From an uncultured Clostridia bacterium (GTDB taxonomy: Bacteria; Bacillota; Clostridia; Oscillospirales; Ruminococcaceae), in NCBI GenBank assembly GCA_947176675.1, contig CAMWRN010000173.1:1-5720 (forward strand): a stretch of 5,720 nt of DNA, read 5' to 3'. Position numbers and translations under genes: made by a program. Under the pieces are notes generated by a model that saw only the letters and a list, made by a program, of their open reading frames with translations, was not told the origin of the DNA and searched no databases. Of the stretch, positions 1-5,720 are shown piece by piece. How positions within the stretch are numbered: position 1 is the stretch's first letter; the number at the start of each line of letters is the position of its first letter.

Positions 1-58
1 AATTCTCTATCCGGGAAATTTGTAGTAGTAAAGAATCAAATTTTAGATTTTTCGGAGG

Positions 59-1285
59 TTATACCTTTGTAAACACCGCAGTAACGTACATATAACCGTC
101 CCGTATCTCCGCAAAAATTTCCCCGTTCATTTTACGCATAAGCTTGCGGCTGATGTAAAGTCCCAGACCGCTGCCCGCTATTTTTTCGGCGTTCGTACCC
201 CTCCAAAAGCTTTCAAAAACGTGAGGCAAATCCGTGTCCGCAAGGGTGCAGCCGCTGTTGCGAACGGTCACAAGTATGCAGCCGTCCTCCTCGGAAAAAC
301 TAAGCGAAATACTGTTCCCGTCGCCGTACTTTACAGCGTTTTCCATAACGTTCTGTATGACCTCAACGCATCGGTCAAAATCACCGTTTAAAAGGCAGTC
401 GGAATAATATGATACCGAAAAATCAGTGCCGATAAGAGACAGCTTTTCCGTGTAGTACCCCTTTATTTTTGTCACAAGCTCCGAGAGATAAAATTCACCC
501 ATGTTCACATCAAAGCTTAGGAAATCCTCCCTTGACGCGGTAACTATCTGCGAAACATAACACTCTATCTCGTCGGCTTTGGCGTTAATGCTCTCCGCAA
601 TTTCAAGCTGCTTTTCGCGGCTTTCGTACAGTCCCTTTGACAACGCCTTTGAGTACAGCTTTATCGCCGAAAGCGGAGTTTTTATGTCGTGAGACATAGA
701 TAATAACAGCATTTTTTTGTCCTTTTGCAGATCAAGCTCCCGCTTTTTCTGCTGCTCGATGTTTTCGCGGAGCATATCCACGCCCCATATAAAACGTCCG
801 AAAAAACGGTTTTTTGTTTCCTTTATAGGCGCAGTAAGATTTCCCCTTGACAATTCATAGGGGACGTCCGTCAGCCGTTCAAAGGGCGCAAGAACGGCAA
901 ATTTAACGTACATCATAACGGAAATTATCAGTACCGCCATAACGCCGAGAATTATGTTTACGGTAACGATAATCCGCGTCCTGTCGTCGCCGTCGGTTTT
1001 GTAATCGAAGCGGTACAGTTCCCCGTTTATTTCACGGACGGCATAATCGCTGTTGGAGCTGAAAAAATCCTTGCAATATTTTTGAACGGCCGTCACATAT
1101 TTGCAGTCGGAAATGTCAGTATTTTCAAAACCCTCCGTTTCGATTTGGCGTGCAATACGGCTTATCTCAACACGGTAGGGTCTGCCGCTTGCGGAATTGT
1201 CCGCCGAAAGTATAATATTCGCCGCAGCAAACAGAATTGCCAGTACCACAATTACCGCCGCAAAAATCCTGTTAAACGCTTTCAT
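59..1285 (-). CDS. Sensor histidine kinase, two-transmembrane, HAMP-containing
   Basis: Membrane sensor kinase of 408 aa that should autophosphorylate on His and pass phosphate to the response regulator encoded just upstream. Visible order: TM1 about residues 7-27; an extracellular domain of about 78 residues (28-105) with two cysteines, C61 and C71; TM2 about 106-128; a HAMP-like linker to about 185; the dimerisation/phosphoacceptor motif SHDIKTPL with H199; then the HATPase domain with N-box (NVMENAVKYG, N316), a G1 box reading RNSG, FESFW near 357-361, and G2 box GSGLGL (371-376). G1 has Asn where the textbook motif has Asp; from memory this N-x-G form is common in Firmicute kinases next to ABC transporters, so it is not taken as inactivating. 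The ATG overlaps the regulator's end by 14 nt, with GGAG 12 nt upstream, suggesting translational coupling. The real ectodomain argues against BceS-type intramembrane sensing. The ligand is unknown. It is the last gene of the operon, with no clear terminator in the 58 bases that follow. Confidence 0.95.
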   Translation of the reverse strand: MKAFNRIFAAVIVVLAILFAAANIILSADNSASGRPYRVEISRIARQIETEGFENTDISDCKYVTAVQKYCKDFFSSNSDYAVREINGELYRFDYKTDGDDRTRIIVTVNIILGVMAVLIISVMMYVKFAVLAPFERLTDVPYELSRGNLTAPIKETKNRFFGRFIWGVDMLRENIEQQKKRELDLQKDKKMLLLSMSHDIKTPLSAIKLYSKALSKGLYESREKQLEIAESINAKADEIECYVSQIVTASREDFLSFDVNMGEFYLSELVTKIKGYYTEKLSLIGTDFSVSYYSDCLLNGDFDRCVEVIQNVMENAVKYGDGNSISLSFSEEDGCILVTVRNSGCTLADTDLPHVFESFWRGTNAEKIAGSGLGLYISRKLMRKMNGEIFAEIRDGYMYVTAVFTKV

Positions 1286-1937
1286 ATTTGTAGCCTACTC
1301 CCCATACAGTAAGAATTCTTTTGGGATTTTTCGGGTCGTCCTCGATTTTCTGCCGCAGCCATTTTATGTGTACCGTCAGGGTCTGCTGCTCCGAAAAGCT
1401 GTCACTGCCCCATACCTGTCCGAAAAGATATTCCTTGCTCAAAGTCCTGCCCTTGTTTTCCGCCAAAAGCAGAAGCAGGTCGAATTCCTTAGCGGTCATT
1501 TCAAGAGGTACTCCGTTTTTGTAAACCGTGCGGCTAACCTTGTTTATGCGTATATCGCCGTCCGCCATTTCGTCCACAGCGTACCTCCGCTTGAAAATGC
1601 CGCTTATTTTAGCCATCATTATATCAATGTCGTAGGGCTTCTCAATATAATCGTCCGCGCCGAGGTCAAGACCGCATAGCTTGTCCTCCTTGGCGGTTTT
1701 CGCGCTTACGATAATTATGGGGACATTGCTTTCCTCCCGAATTTTTTTGCATACCCCAAAGCCGTCAGTACCGGGAAGCATTATATCCAGCACAATAAGC
1801 CTTGCGCCGTACCTTTCGTACAGCGACAAGGCTTTCTCACCTGTTTCCGCCACGGACACCGTGTAATTCTCCCTGCGTAGGAAATCACACAGCAGACCCG
1901 CAAGCTCCTTGTTGTCCTCAACAATAAGAATATCCAT
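1272..1937 (-). CDS. OmpR/PhoB-family response regulator transcription factor
   Basis: Cytoplasmic DNA-binding regulator of 221 aa, partner of the kinase encoded directly downstream. The receiver domain (about 1-118) has the acidic pair E7/D8, phosphoacceptor D51 in VLDIMLPG, S78 in IVSAK and the conserved K100 in EKPYD. A winged-helix domain (about 125-221) follows, with EMTAKEFDLL, the recognition-helix region TLTVHIKWLRQKIE and the C-terminal VWGVGYKYE typical of the family. The ATG at 1937 is chosen because it starts directly with MDILIVEDN, as receiver domains do; a TTG four codons upstream (1949) would have GGAG only 2 nt away and add nothing recognisable. The ATPase stop codon is separated from this ATG by one base (TAATATG), and the upstream Shine-Dalgarno is weak (GGTGG), so translation probably depends on ribosomes finishing the ATPase gene. 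It likely binds the operon's own promoter region near 5141-5185 (inference). Confidence 0.96.
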   Translation of the reverse strand: MDILIVEDNKELAGLLCDFLRRENYTVSVAETGEKALSLYERYGARLIVLDIMLPGTDGFGVCKKIREESNVPIIIVSAKTAKEDKLCGLDLGADDYIEKPYDIDIMMAKISGIFKRRYAVDEMADGDIRINKVSRTVYKNGVPLEMTAKEFDLLLLLAENKGRTLSKEYLFGQVWGSDSFSEQQTLTVHIKWLRQKIEDDPKNPKRILTVWGVGYKYESV

Positions 1938-1938
1938 A

Positions 1939-2703
1939 TTACCACCCAAGCTCCAGCAGCCAGTTATTAAGCGAACGTTCCCGATCTCTCATCTGCGAAG
2001 CGTTTTCGTACCTGTCTAAATTATACTCTCCTTTTATATTCCCGTCAACTATGTACAGCACTCTTGTGCATTTTGCCGCAACCTTAACATCGTGGGTAAC
2101 AAGCATAACGGTCGTGCCCTCATTGTTAAGCTTAGCAAGCTCCTCCATTACCTCGTCGGAGGAGGTTCTGTTTAACGCCCCCGTTGGCTCGTCCGCAAAT
2201 ATCATTTTAGGCTTGTTTATCATGCTTCTGCAAATGCAGGCGCGCTGGAGCTGTCCGCCCGAGACTTCGTTGATGTCGTTGTCGGCAATGTCGATAATAC
2301 CAAGCTTCCGCATTAACTCACGCCCCCGCTGCACGGTTTCCCTGCGGGTCTCGATGTTCTTTTTGGACTGTACCGCGGGGAGGATTATGTTGTCCAGAAC
2401 GGTGAGATTTTTCAGCATATACATCTGCTGGAAAATAAATCCCATTTCGTCAAGGCGCAGGTCGGCAAGTTCCCTTTGATTCATTCGGGCAATGTCTTTT
2501 CCGCAGAATAATGCCTTGCCCGCGGTAATGCCGTCCATACCCGAAACGGCGTAAAGCAGAGTGGACTTGCCCGAACCCGAGGGTCCCATAACGGCGACCA
2601 TTTCTCCCTCGCCCACGTTGAAATTCACGTTTTTCAGAACGTTGTTCTGACGCTTGTTTACGATATATGTTTTGCAAAGGTCGTTTACTTCGAGAATATT
2701 CAT
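1939..2703 (-). CDS. ABC transporter ATP-binding protein (LolD/MacB/BceA-type)
   Basis: ATPase of 254 aa that should dimerise and power the FtsX-type permease encoded just upstream. Visible motifs: Walker A GPSGSGKST (40-48), Q-loop in FIFQQM (Q92), signature VSGGQLQRA (147-155), Walker B MIFADEPTG (E172 catalytic), D-loop GALN (175-178) and H-loop VTHD (H204). All catalytic residues are intact. The signature begins with V instead of L, and the D-loop has Asn instead of Asp; from memory GALN is frequent in peptide-detoxification ATPases of the BceA type. The C-terminal tail after about residue 225, ending in WLLELGW, also resembles that group. The start at 2703 is preferred over a reading frame open to 2853 because the first 50 codons of the longer version overlap the permease gene and give low-complexity sequence, while MNILEVNDLCKTY is a normal N-terminus preceded by AAGGAGA. 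It lies 19 nt after the permease and 1 nt before the regulator. Confidence 0.96.
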   Translation of the reverse strand: MNILEVNDLCKTYIVNKRQNNVLKNVNFNVGEGEMVAVMGPSGSGKSTLLYAVSGMDGITAGKALFCGKDIARMNQRELADLRLDEMGFIFQQMYMLKNLTVLDNIILPAVQSKKNIETRRETVQRGRELMRKLGIIDIADNDINEVSGGQLQRACICRSMINKPKMIFADEPTGALNRTSSDEVMEELAKLNNEGTTVMLVTHDVKVAAKCTRVLYIVDGNIKGEYNLDRYENASQMRDRERSLNNWLLELGW

Positions 2704-2713
2704 ATATATTCTA

Positions 2714-2720
2714 TCTCCTT
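2714..2720 (-). promoter_or_regulatory. Ribosome binding site of the ABC ATPase gene
   Basis: AAGGAGA on the minus strand lies in the 19-nt gap between permease stop and ATPase start, with the GGAG core 11 nt before the ATG at 2703. It decides the start codon: the longer open frame reaching back to 2853 has to overlap the permease coding region and lacks support. Confidence 0.75.
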
Positions 2721-2722
2721 TT

Positions 2723-5110
2723 CTATTCAATATTAGCAGTGTCCGAGGACTTGATTTTTCTTGTGTACAGCGAGGTAAAGAACGCGCTTGCGGCGGTTGC
2801 GGCAAGGACGATAACGGGGAATACTGCGTATATCTCCACGAGGTTCTGCACATATTCTACGCCCATTTCAAGACCCATTGATTCGAAAATAGGGTCGAAG
2901 CAAAGCTTTGTAAGTGGCATACCCAGAAGCTCCGCAATAAGAACAGCCGCCGCTGCCGAAATGAAAAATCTTAACGTGTACTGTCCGTATATTTTGGTGT
3001 TCCTCATGCCTATGGCTTTCATAAGGGCGATTTCAGCCTTTTCCTTTGCGATAAAGGAACGCTCCATAAGCACCGTTACAAGCGCGGCTAAAATTACCGT
3101 AAGGACGGCGGACATTTTTTTCACCGCGTCTATGGCGTCGCCGACTCCGGTGGTGTCGCTTACAGTTTCGCCCGCTGTTTTAACGCTTGAAAATTTAGGG
3201 TAAAGCTCCTTGATCTTTTCAATTCTGCGCAGTACCTCCTTGTCGTTGGGGTCGTCGGTAAATTTTATCTGCGTACCGGGGGAACCGACTGCCGCGAGAT
3301 AGTTTATATCGCAGTCGTTATGGACTCTCACGGAAGTACCACGATTGATCATTGACTGGTACAGGGCGGTTATAATGAAGTCCTCCATTTCGCCTGTCGG
3401 ATAGGACAAAGTAACGGTATCGCCGACAGCCGCCTTAAGCGTCTTTGCCAAAACGGTAGTTATCGCGATCTCGCCGCTGTTTTGGGGAGGTGTACCCTCC
3501 GAATATTCGTACATATCCGTTGTCGTTCCCGTACCCTGAAGCAAAGCTGTCTTGCTTTCATATTCGCCGTGTTTTATCATCGGATACATAAAATATTCCG
3601 TCATACATTCAGCGGGCATACCGTTTTCCGCGAGGGTCCGCTCCATATCCTCAAGATATTTTTCAACCTTTTCATGTCCGTCCTCGGTCATAAATTCCAT
3701 AGCTTCATCGCCGATGTCCGTAACTACGTGGCATTCCGCACTACTGAAATATTTCAGCAGTTTTCCGCTTTTAAGGGATGCCACGGTATTGGAAAGTATT
3801 ATCAGCAGCGACATACACAGAAAAAACGTAAGGATAATGATACCGTAGCGTTTGGGACTGCTTACAATGTCGTTTGCGGCAAGGAAAGCCGTCGTACCCA
3901 GCTTTGATTTTCCAAGGCTCATAACGCTCTTTTTGCGGAAGCGTTCCCCGGTCTGCCCGTTTCTTACAGCGTCGATAGGGGACATTTTGCTAACCCTGCC
4001 CGTACAGCCAAGACAGAACAGGAGAATTACAGCCGCTACCAGAATCGCGCAGCCGATATTTACAAAAGCGTTACTGCCGCTGTCTATTATAATAGCTCCT
4101 GTGGAAAGACCCATAAGCATTTTTCCGAAGGGGTAGCTGAGTACCAGACCCACCGCCGCGCCCACAACGGAAATAGCGGAGTATTTTATAAGGTACAGTC
4201 CACGGATTTTTATGTTCCGTATGCCTATGGCTTTCATAACGCCTATCTCACGGAACTCCTCGGAGAGGGTAAAGGCTATGGTGAACCGCAGCATCACAAA
4301 GGATATGATTATAAGAATAAGGCTCACCGCAAGGATAAGACCCGTGATTATCATATCAAAAATATAGGCGCGGTTCAACATATCCATGGCGCTCTCAAAG
4401 GTAAAGCTGTCGAATATATCCGCTATCTGGGATTTTGTCCTGTCAACGTCGGCGGTGTGTATGTATAATAATTTTCCGTTGTACATAGTTTTTATCGTCT
4501 CGTTGGACATATATTCGTCAAAGTCCTCGCCGTTTATTATAAACTTTTTAATGCCCATCAGCTCCGGACCGCAGACAGCGTCCTTGAAGCCACCCGCAAA
4601 GGTAAATTCACGGCTTACGCCCTCTACTTCGACGGTAATTCTGTCGCCGACTTTAAGTCCCATGTTTTTTTCCGTGAAAGCGGCAGTATAGATTTTTCCT
4701 TTCGGTACGCTTTTCAGAATACTTCCGTCGTCAAGAAAATAATTCAGTCCCATAACTCTGTCGCTCTGTAATGCTAATGTCTGACTGGTGTTGGAAGCGT
4801 CAAGCGGTTCGCCTTTCCGCGTAATATTCGACTGGGATATACAGACGCCGTCTTCGATACGGAACTCGTCTATCGCCGAGGCGTTTTCAAGGACTTTATA
4901 AACGTCCTTGTCAGACAATTTGTTCTGGTACACAGCAAAGTAATCGGGCACGTCCGCCATTTCAAAATATCTGTCCAGCGCGGTGGTCACAGTCAAGATG
5001 TTGCTCACGCCGGAGGACATGAACATCGACGCGAGTATAATAAATACCAGCAGTATCACGTTCATTGCCCGCTTGCGTTTAAGGTCTTTTTTCAGTATGT
5101 TCAGGTACAT
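2723..5110 (-). CDS. ABC transporter permease, duplicated FtsX/MacB-type
   Basis: Membrane subunit of 795 aa, working with the ATPase encoded 19 nt downstream. It is built of two similar halves, each TM, large extracellular domain, then three TMs. Half 1: TM about 17-37, ectodomain about 40-250, TMs about 251-275, 307-330 and 351-370. Half 2: TM about 421-441, ectodomain about 445-662, TMs about 665-684, 711-731 and 760-783. Each half carries the FtsX loop motif: EEFREIGVMKAIGIRN (284-299) and KEKAEIALMKAIGMRN (689-704). MacB-periplasmic-core-like beta segments appear as GLKVGDRITV (151-160) and AAVGDTVTLS (560-569). This duplicated layout resembles LolC/E-like or dual-FtsX permeases and differs from BceB, which has a single large loop. 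AGGAG lies 8 nt before the ATG. Such permeases usually act by mechanotransmission on peptides, lipids or envelope substrates; the substrate here is not readable. It is the first gene of the operon. Confidence 0.95.
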   Translation of the reverse strand: MYLNILKKDLKRKRAMNVILLVFIILASMFMSSGVSNILTVTTALDRYFEMADVPDYFAVYQNKLSDKDVYKVLENASAIDEFRIEDGVCISQSNITRKGEPLDASNTSQTLALQSDRVMGLNYFLDDGSILKSVPKGKIYTAAFTEKNMGLKVGDRITVEVEGVSREFTFAGGFKDAVCGPELMGIKKFIINGEDFDEYMSNETIKTMYNGKLLYIHTADVDRTKSQIADIFDSFTFESAMDMLNRAYIFDMIITGLILAVSLILIIISFVMLRFTIAFTLSEEFREIGVMKAIGIRNIKIRGLYLIKYSAISVVGAAVGLVLSYPFGKMLMGLSTGAIIIDSGSNAFVNIGCAILVAAVILLFCLGCTGRVSKMSPIDAVRNGQTGERFRKKSVMSLGKSKLGTTAFLAANDIVSSPKRYGIIILTFFLCMSLLIILSNTVASLKSGKLLKYFSSAECHVVTDIGDEAMEFMTEDGHEKVEKYLEDMERTLAENGMPAECMTEYFMYPMIKHGEYESKTALLQGTGTTTDMYEYSEGTPPQNSGEIAITTVLAKTLKAAVGDTVTLSYPTGEMEDFIITALYQSMINRGTSVRVHNDCDINYLAAVGSPGTQIKFTDDPNDKEVLRRIEKIKELYPKFSSVKTAGETVSDTTGVGDAIDAVKKMSAVLTVILAALVTVLMERSFIAKEKAEIALMKAIGMRNTKIYGQYTLRFFISAAAAVLIAELLGMPLTKLCFDPIFESMGLEMGVEYVQNLVEIYAVFPVIVLAATAASAFFTSLYTRKIKSSDTANIE

Positions 5111-5117
5111 TTCCTAT

Positions 5118-5125
5118 GCTCCTTT
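5118..5125 (-). promoter_or_regulatory. Ribosome binding site of the permease gene
   Basis: AAAGGAGC on the minus strand, with GGAG 8 nt upstream of the ATG at 5110. This is a near-consensus site and the strongest in the operon, in line with the permease being the first gene of the message; it fixes the permease start. Confidence 0.85.
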
Positions 5126-5140
5126 CGATTTTGTGACTTC

Positions 5141-5149
5141 ATTATAGCA
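5141..5149 (-). promoter_or_regulatory. Candidate promoter P2 (extended -10) of the ABC/two-component operon
   Basis: On the minus strand TGCTATAAT forms a perfect -10 hexamer (5146 to 5141) preceded by the TG of an extended -10. No good -35 lies 16-18 nt upstream (the 17-nt position reads GGATTA). That position is instead covered by the tandem AGGATT hexamers, as expected for an activator-dependent promoter. A start near 5134 would leave a leader of about 24 nt holding the permease ribosome binding site. Assigned from consensus match only. Confidence 0.6.
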
Positions 5150-5164
5150 TGGAAATTATTAAAT

Positions 5165-5178
5165 AATCCTTAAATCCT
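5165..5178 (-). promoter_or_regulatory. Candidate response-regulator box: tandem AGGATT
   Basis: Two identical hexamers AGGATT on the minus strand (5178-5173 and 5170-5165) are separated by 2 nt, giving an 8-bp repeat period. They cover the -35 position of promoter P2. OmpR-family regulators bind tandem direct repeats at or upstream of the -35, usually with a period of 10-11 bp, so the shorter period is a reservation. Proposed as the autoregulatory site of the regulator at 1272-1937; inference only. Confidence 0.35.
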
Positions 5179-5195
5179 AAAATCGAATCATATCC

Positions 5196-5213
5196 CAGCC
5201 AAGCGTAAGGCTG
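5196..5213 (-). repeat. Short inverted repeat in the leader downstream of P1
   Basis: CAGCC (5196-5200) and GGCTG (5209-5213) can form a 5-bp stem with an 8-nt loop. It lies just after the predicted P1 start, so it could be a small leader hairpin or an operator half-site pair. No U-tract follows on the minus strand, so it is not a terminator. Confidence 0.3.
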
Positions 5214-5223
5214 TGACAGAGTT

Positions 5224-5252
5224 ATAATATCATACCCTTTGTATTTTGTCAA
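5224..5252 (-). promoter_or_regulatory. Candidate promoter P1 of the ABC/two-component operon
   Basis: On the minus strand a perfect -35 TTGACA (5252 to 5247) is followed after 17 nt by TATTAT (5229 to 5224), 5 of 6 matches to the sigma-A -10. Transcription would begin near 5217 and run through about 107 nt of leader to the permease ATG. The -35 lies inside the palindrome at 5246-5259, so a repressor or regulator bound there would occlude it. Confidence 0.6.
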
Positions 5253-5259
5253 TTGACAA
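5246..5259. promoter_or_regulatory. Perfect 14-bp palindrome, candidate operator
   Basis: TTGTCAATTGACAA reads identically on both strands and overlaps the -35 of P1. A dyad of this size over a -35 is typical of operators for dimeric regulators. It also places TTGACA on the plus strand, but no acceptable -10 follows there at 16-18 nt. No regulator gene of a dimeric-repressor family is visible in the window, so the binding protein is unknown. Confidence 0.45.
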
Positions 5260-5274
5260 TACATAGCCAAACAT

Positions 5275-5310
5275 AAACAGAAAGAGCTGCCGCACAAACC
5301 GCAGCAGCTC
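5275..5310 (-). terminator. Rho-independent terminator of the relaxase-like gene
   Basis: On the minus strand a 10-bp stem (5310-5301 paired with 5293-5284, containing one G-U pair) encloses a 7-nt loop and is followed by TTTCTGTTT. It begins 28 nt after the stop codon of the gene ending at 5338. In the plus direction the same stem has a C-A mismatch and only TTTT after it, so the minus direction is favoured. It separates the relaxase-like transcript from the ABC operon. Confidence 0.85.
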
Positions 5311-5337
5311 CTTTTGAAGCAATATCCTAAAATCGGT

Positions 5338-5720
5338 TTATATTTTATGTATTCTTTCCCCAAACCGCATCATAGCGTATAAAAACCGCTCTGTCAATGT
5401 TATCAGCTGCGGGTCCCCCTCCGAAATCTTTTTATAGGTATCTGCAATGCTGGAGTAAGTGTCATACAACTGCTTACACTTTTTCATTTGCTCGGAAAGC
5501 CGTTCAACCTTTTCGGAAGTTTCCCTCCGTAAATTTTTGATACGTTGCAATTCATTACGGCTATGTATATTGCACCGTTCCGCAAGACGGACGTACATCT
5601 TTAATTGCAATTTTTCGCTTTCTGATAATTCCGACTTCTCCAACAAATCAAAATATCCTCCAACCTGTTTTTCAATAGCTTCAAACTGGGATAACTTTTC
5701 CGACAGTTTGTTTATCTCCT
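5338..5720 (-). CDS. C-terminal part of a possible relaxase/mobilisation protein (partial, 5' end outside window)
   Basis: The last 126 codons of a gene are visible, ending in TAA; the frame stays open to the window edge, so its true start lies outside. An internal TTG at 5646 could be mistaken for a start, but it has no fitting ribosome binding site and the upstream codons continue the same charged helical pattern. The sequence is rich in K, E, R and L with heptad-like spacing, suggesting coiled coil, and has no membrane segment. The stretch around LAERCNIHSRNELQRI followed by a long charged helix and a Y/K-rich segment recalls C-terminal tails of relaxases from Clostridial conjugative elements, where a sentence-like pattern of 'helix, short N-I-x-S turn, ELQ helix' recurs. 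This comes from memory of the family style, not a motif proof; no catalytic Tyr/His motif is visible. It could be another coiled-coil protein. Confidence 0.45.
   Translation of the reverse strand, partial: EINKLSEKLSQFEAIEKQVGGYFDLLEKSELSESEKLQLKMYVRLAERCNIHSRNELQRIKNLRRETSEKVERLSEQMKKCKQLYDTYSSIADTYKKISEGDPQLITLTERFLYAMMRFGERIHKI

Noticed and set aside
16..43. AAATTTG / CAAATTT inverted repeat after the kinase gene as operon terminator
   Set aside because: The stem is only AT-rich 7 bp with a 14-nt loop and no U-tract on the minus strand; the true terminator probably lies beyond the window's left edge.
236..262. Kinase G1 box RNSG lacking the usual Asp, as a sign of a dead kinase
   Set aside because: H199, N-box and G2 box are intact, and the Asn form appears, from memory, in many Firmicute kinases of this type.
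2450..2677. Minus-strand 75-codon frame inside the ATPase gene
   Set aside because: It is an out-of-frame shadow of the Walker A region; the ATPase frame itself carries all motifs.
2667..3203. Plus-strand open frame of 178 codons, and the other plus-strand frames across the window
   Set aside because: They are antisense shadows of the well-supported minus-strand operon genes, with no ribosome binding sites and no recognisable protein features.
5111..5142. 13-codon leader ORF starting in the P2 -10 (ATG at 5142-5140) and overlapping the permease start
   Set aside because: It has no ribosome binding site, would be translated only from P1, and its peptide shows no pattern of regulatory codons. 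A 4-codon frame further upstream in the leader is dismissed for the same reasons.
5142..5363. 73-codon minus-strand open frame spanning the terminator and promoters
   Set aside because: It overlaps the end of the relaxase-like gene, runs through the terminator hairpin and both promoters, and its translation is Cys/Tyr-rich with no family look and no fitting ribosome binding site.
1..5720. CRISPR arrays, tRNA/rRNA genes, insertion-sequence ends, riboswitches
   Set aside because: Nearly all of the window is coding; the only long spacer holds a terminator and promoters, with no regular repeat array, cloverleaf or transposase visible.

Overview
The window reads as Gram-positive, probably from a Clostridia-type gut Firmicute such as a Ruminococcus/Oscillospirales relative. 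This rests on strong AGGAG-type ribosome binding sites, compact operon packing, family-typical Firmicute protein sequences and moderate GC genes separated by AT-rich spacers. It is an inference from style, not a species call. All convincing genes lie on the minus strand, so the window is best read from its right edge to its left edge.

Right edge (5720 to 5338): the last 126 codons of a gene that continues outside the window. The visible part is a charged, coiled-coil-like C-terminus. It resembles the C-terminal tails of relaxase/mobilisation proteins of Clostridial conjugative elements, but no catalytic part is visible. A good rho-independent terminator (5275-5310) closes this transcription unit.

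Spacer (5111 to 5337): apart from the terminator it carries two candidate minus-strand promoters for the downstream operon. P1 is a TTGACA-17-TATTAT promoter whose -35 sits inside a perfect 14-bp palindrome. P2 is an extended -10 (TGCTATAAT) with tandem AGGATT hexamers at the -35 position, a plausible binding site for the operon's own OmpR-family regulator. There is also a 12-bp direct repeat, one copy just after the relaxase-like gene and one just upstream of P2.

Main block (5110 to 59): a tight four-gene operon in the order ABC permease (795 aa, duplicated FtsX/MacB-type), ABC ATPase (254 aa), OmpR-family response regulator (221 aa) and membrane histidine kinase (408 aa). The junctions are 19 nt, 1 nt and a 14-nt overlap, so the four proteins are almost certainly co-expressed. 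The layout is that of a self-regulated envelope-stress or antimicrobial-peptide response module. The kinase senses a signal outside the membrane, the regulator is phosphorylated, and the operon (transporter included) is induced. The substrate cannot be read from the sequence. The permease is not the BceB type with a single large extracellular loop, and the kinase has a real ectodomain of about 78 residues, so this is not a standard Bce intramembrane-sensing module.

Taken together, the window looks like the cargo part of a possible integrative/mobilisable element: a mobilisation-gene tail followed by an ABC-transporter plus two-component cargo operon. No wholly new system is evident. The most informative points are the promoter/operator architecture and the possible mobile context.
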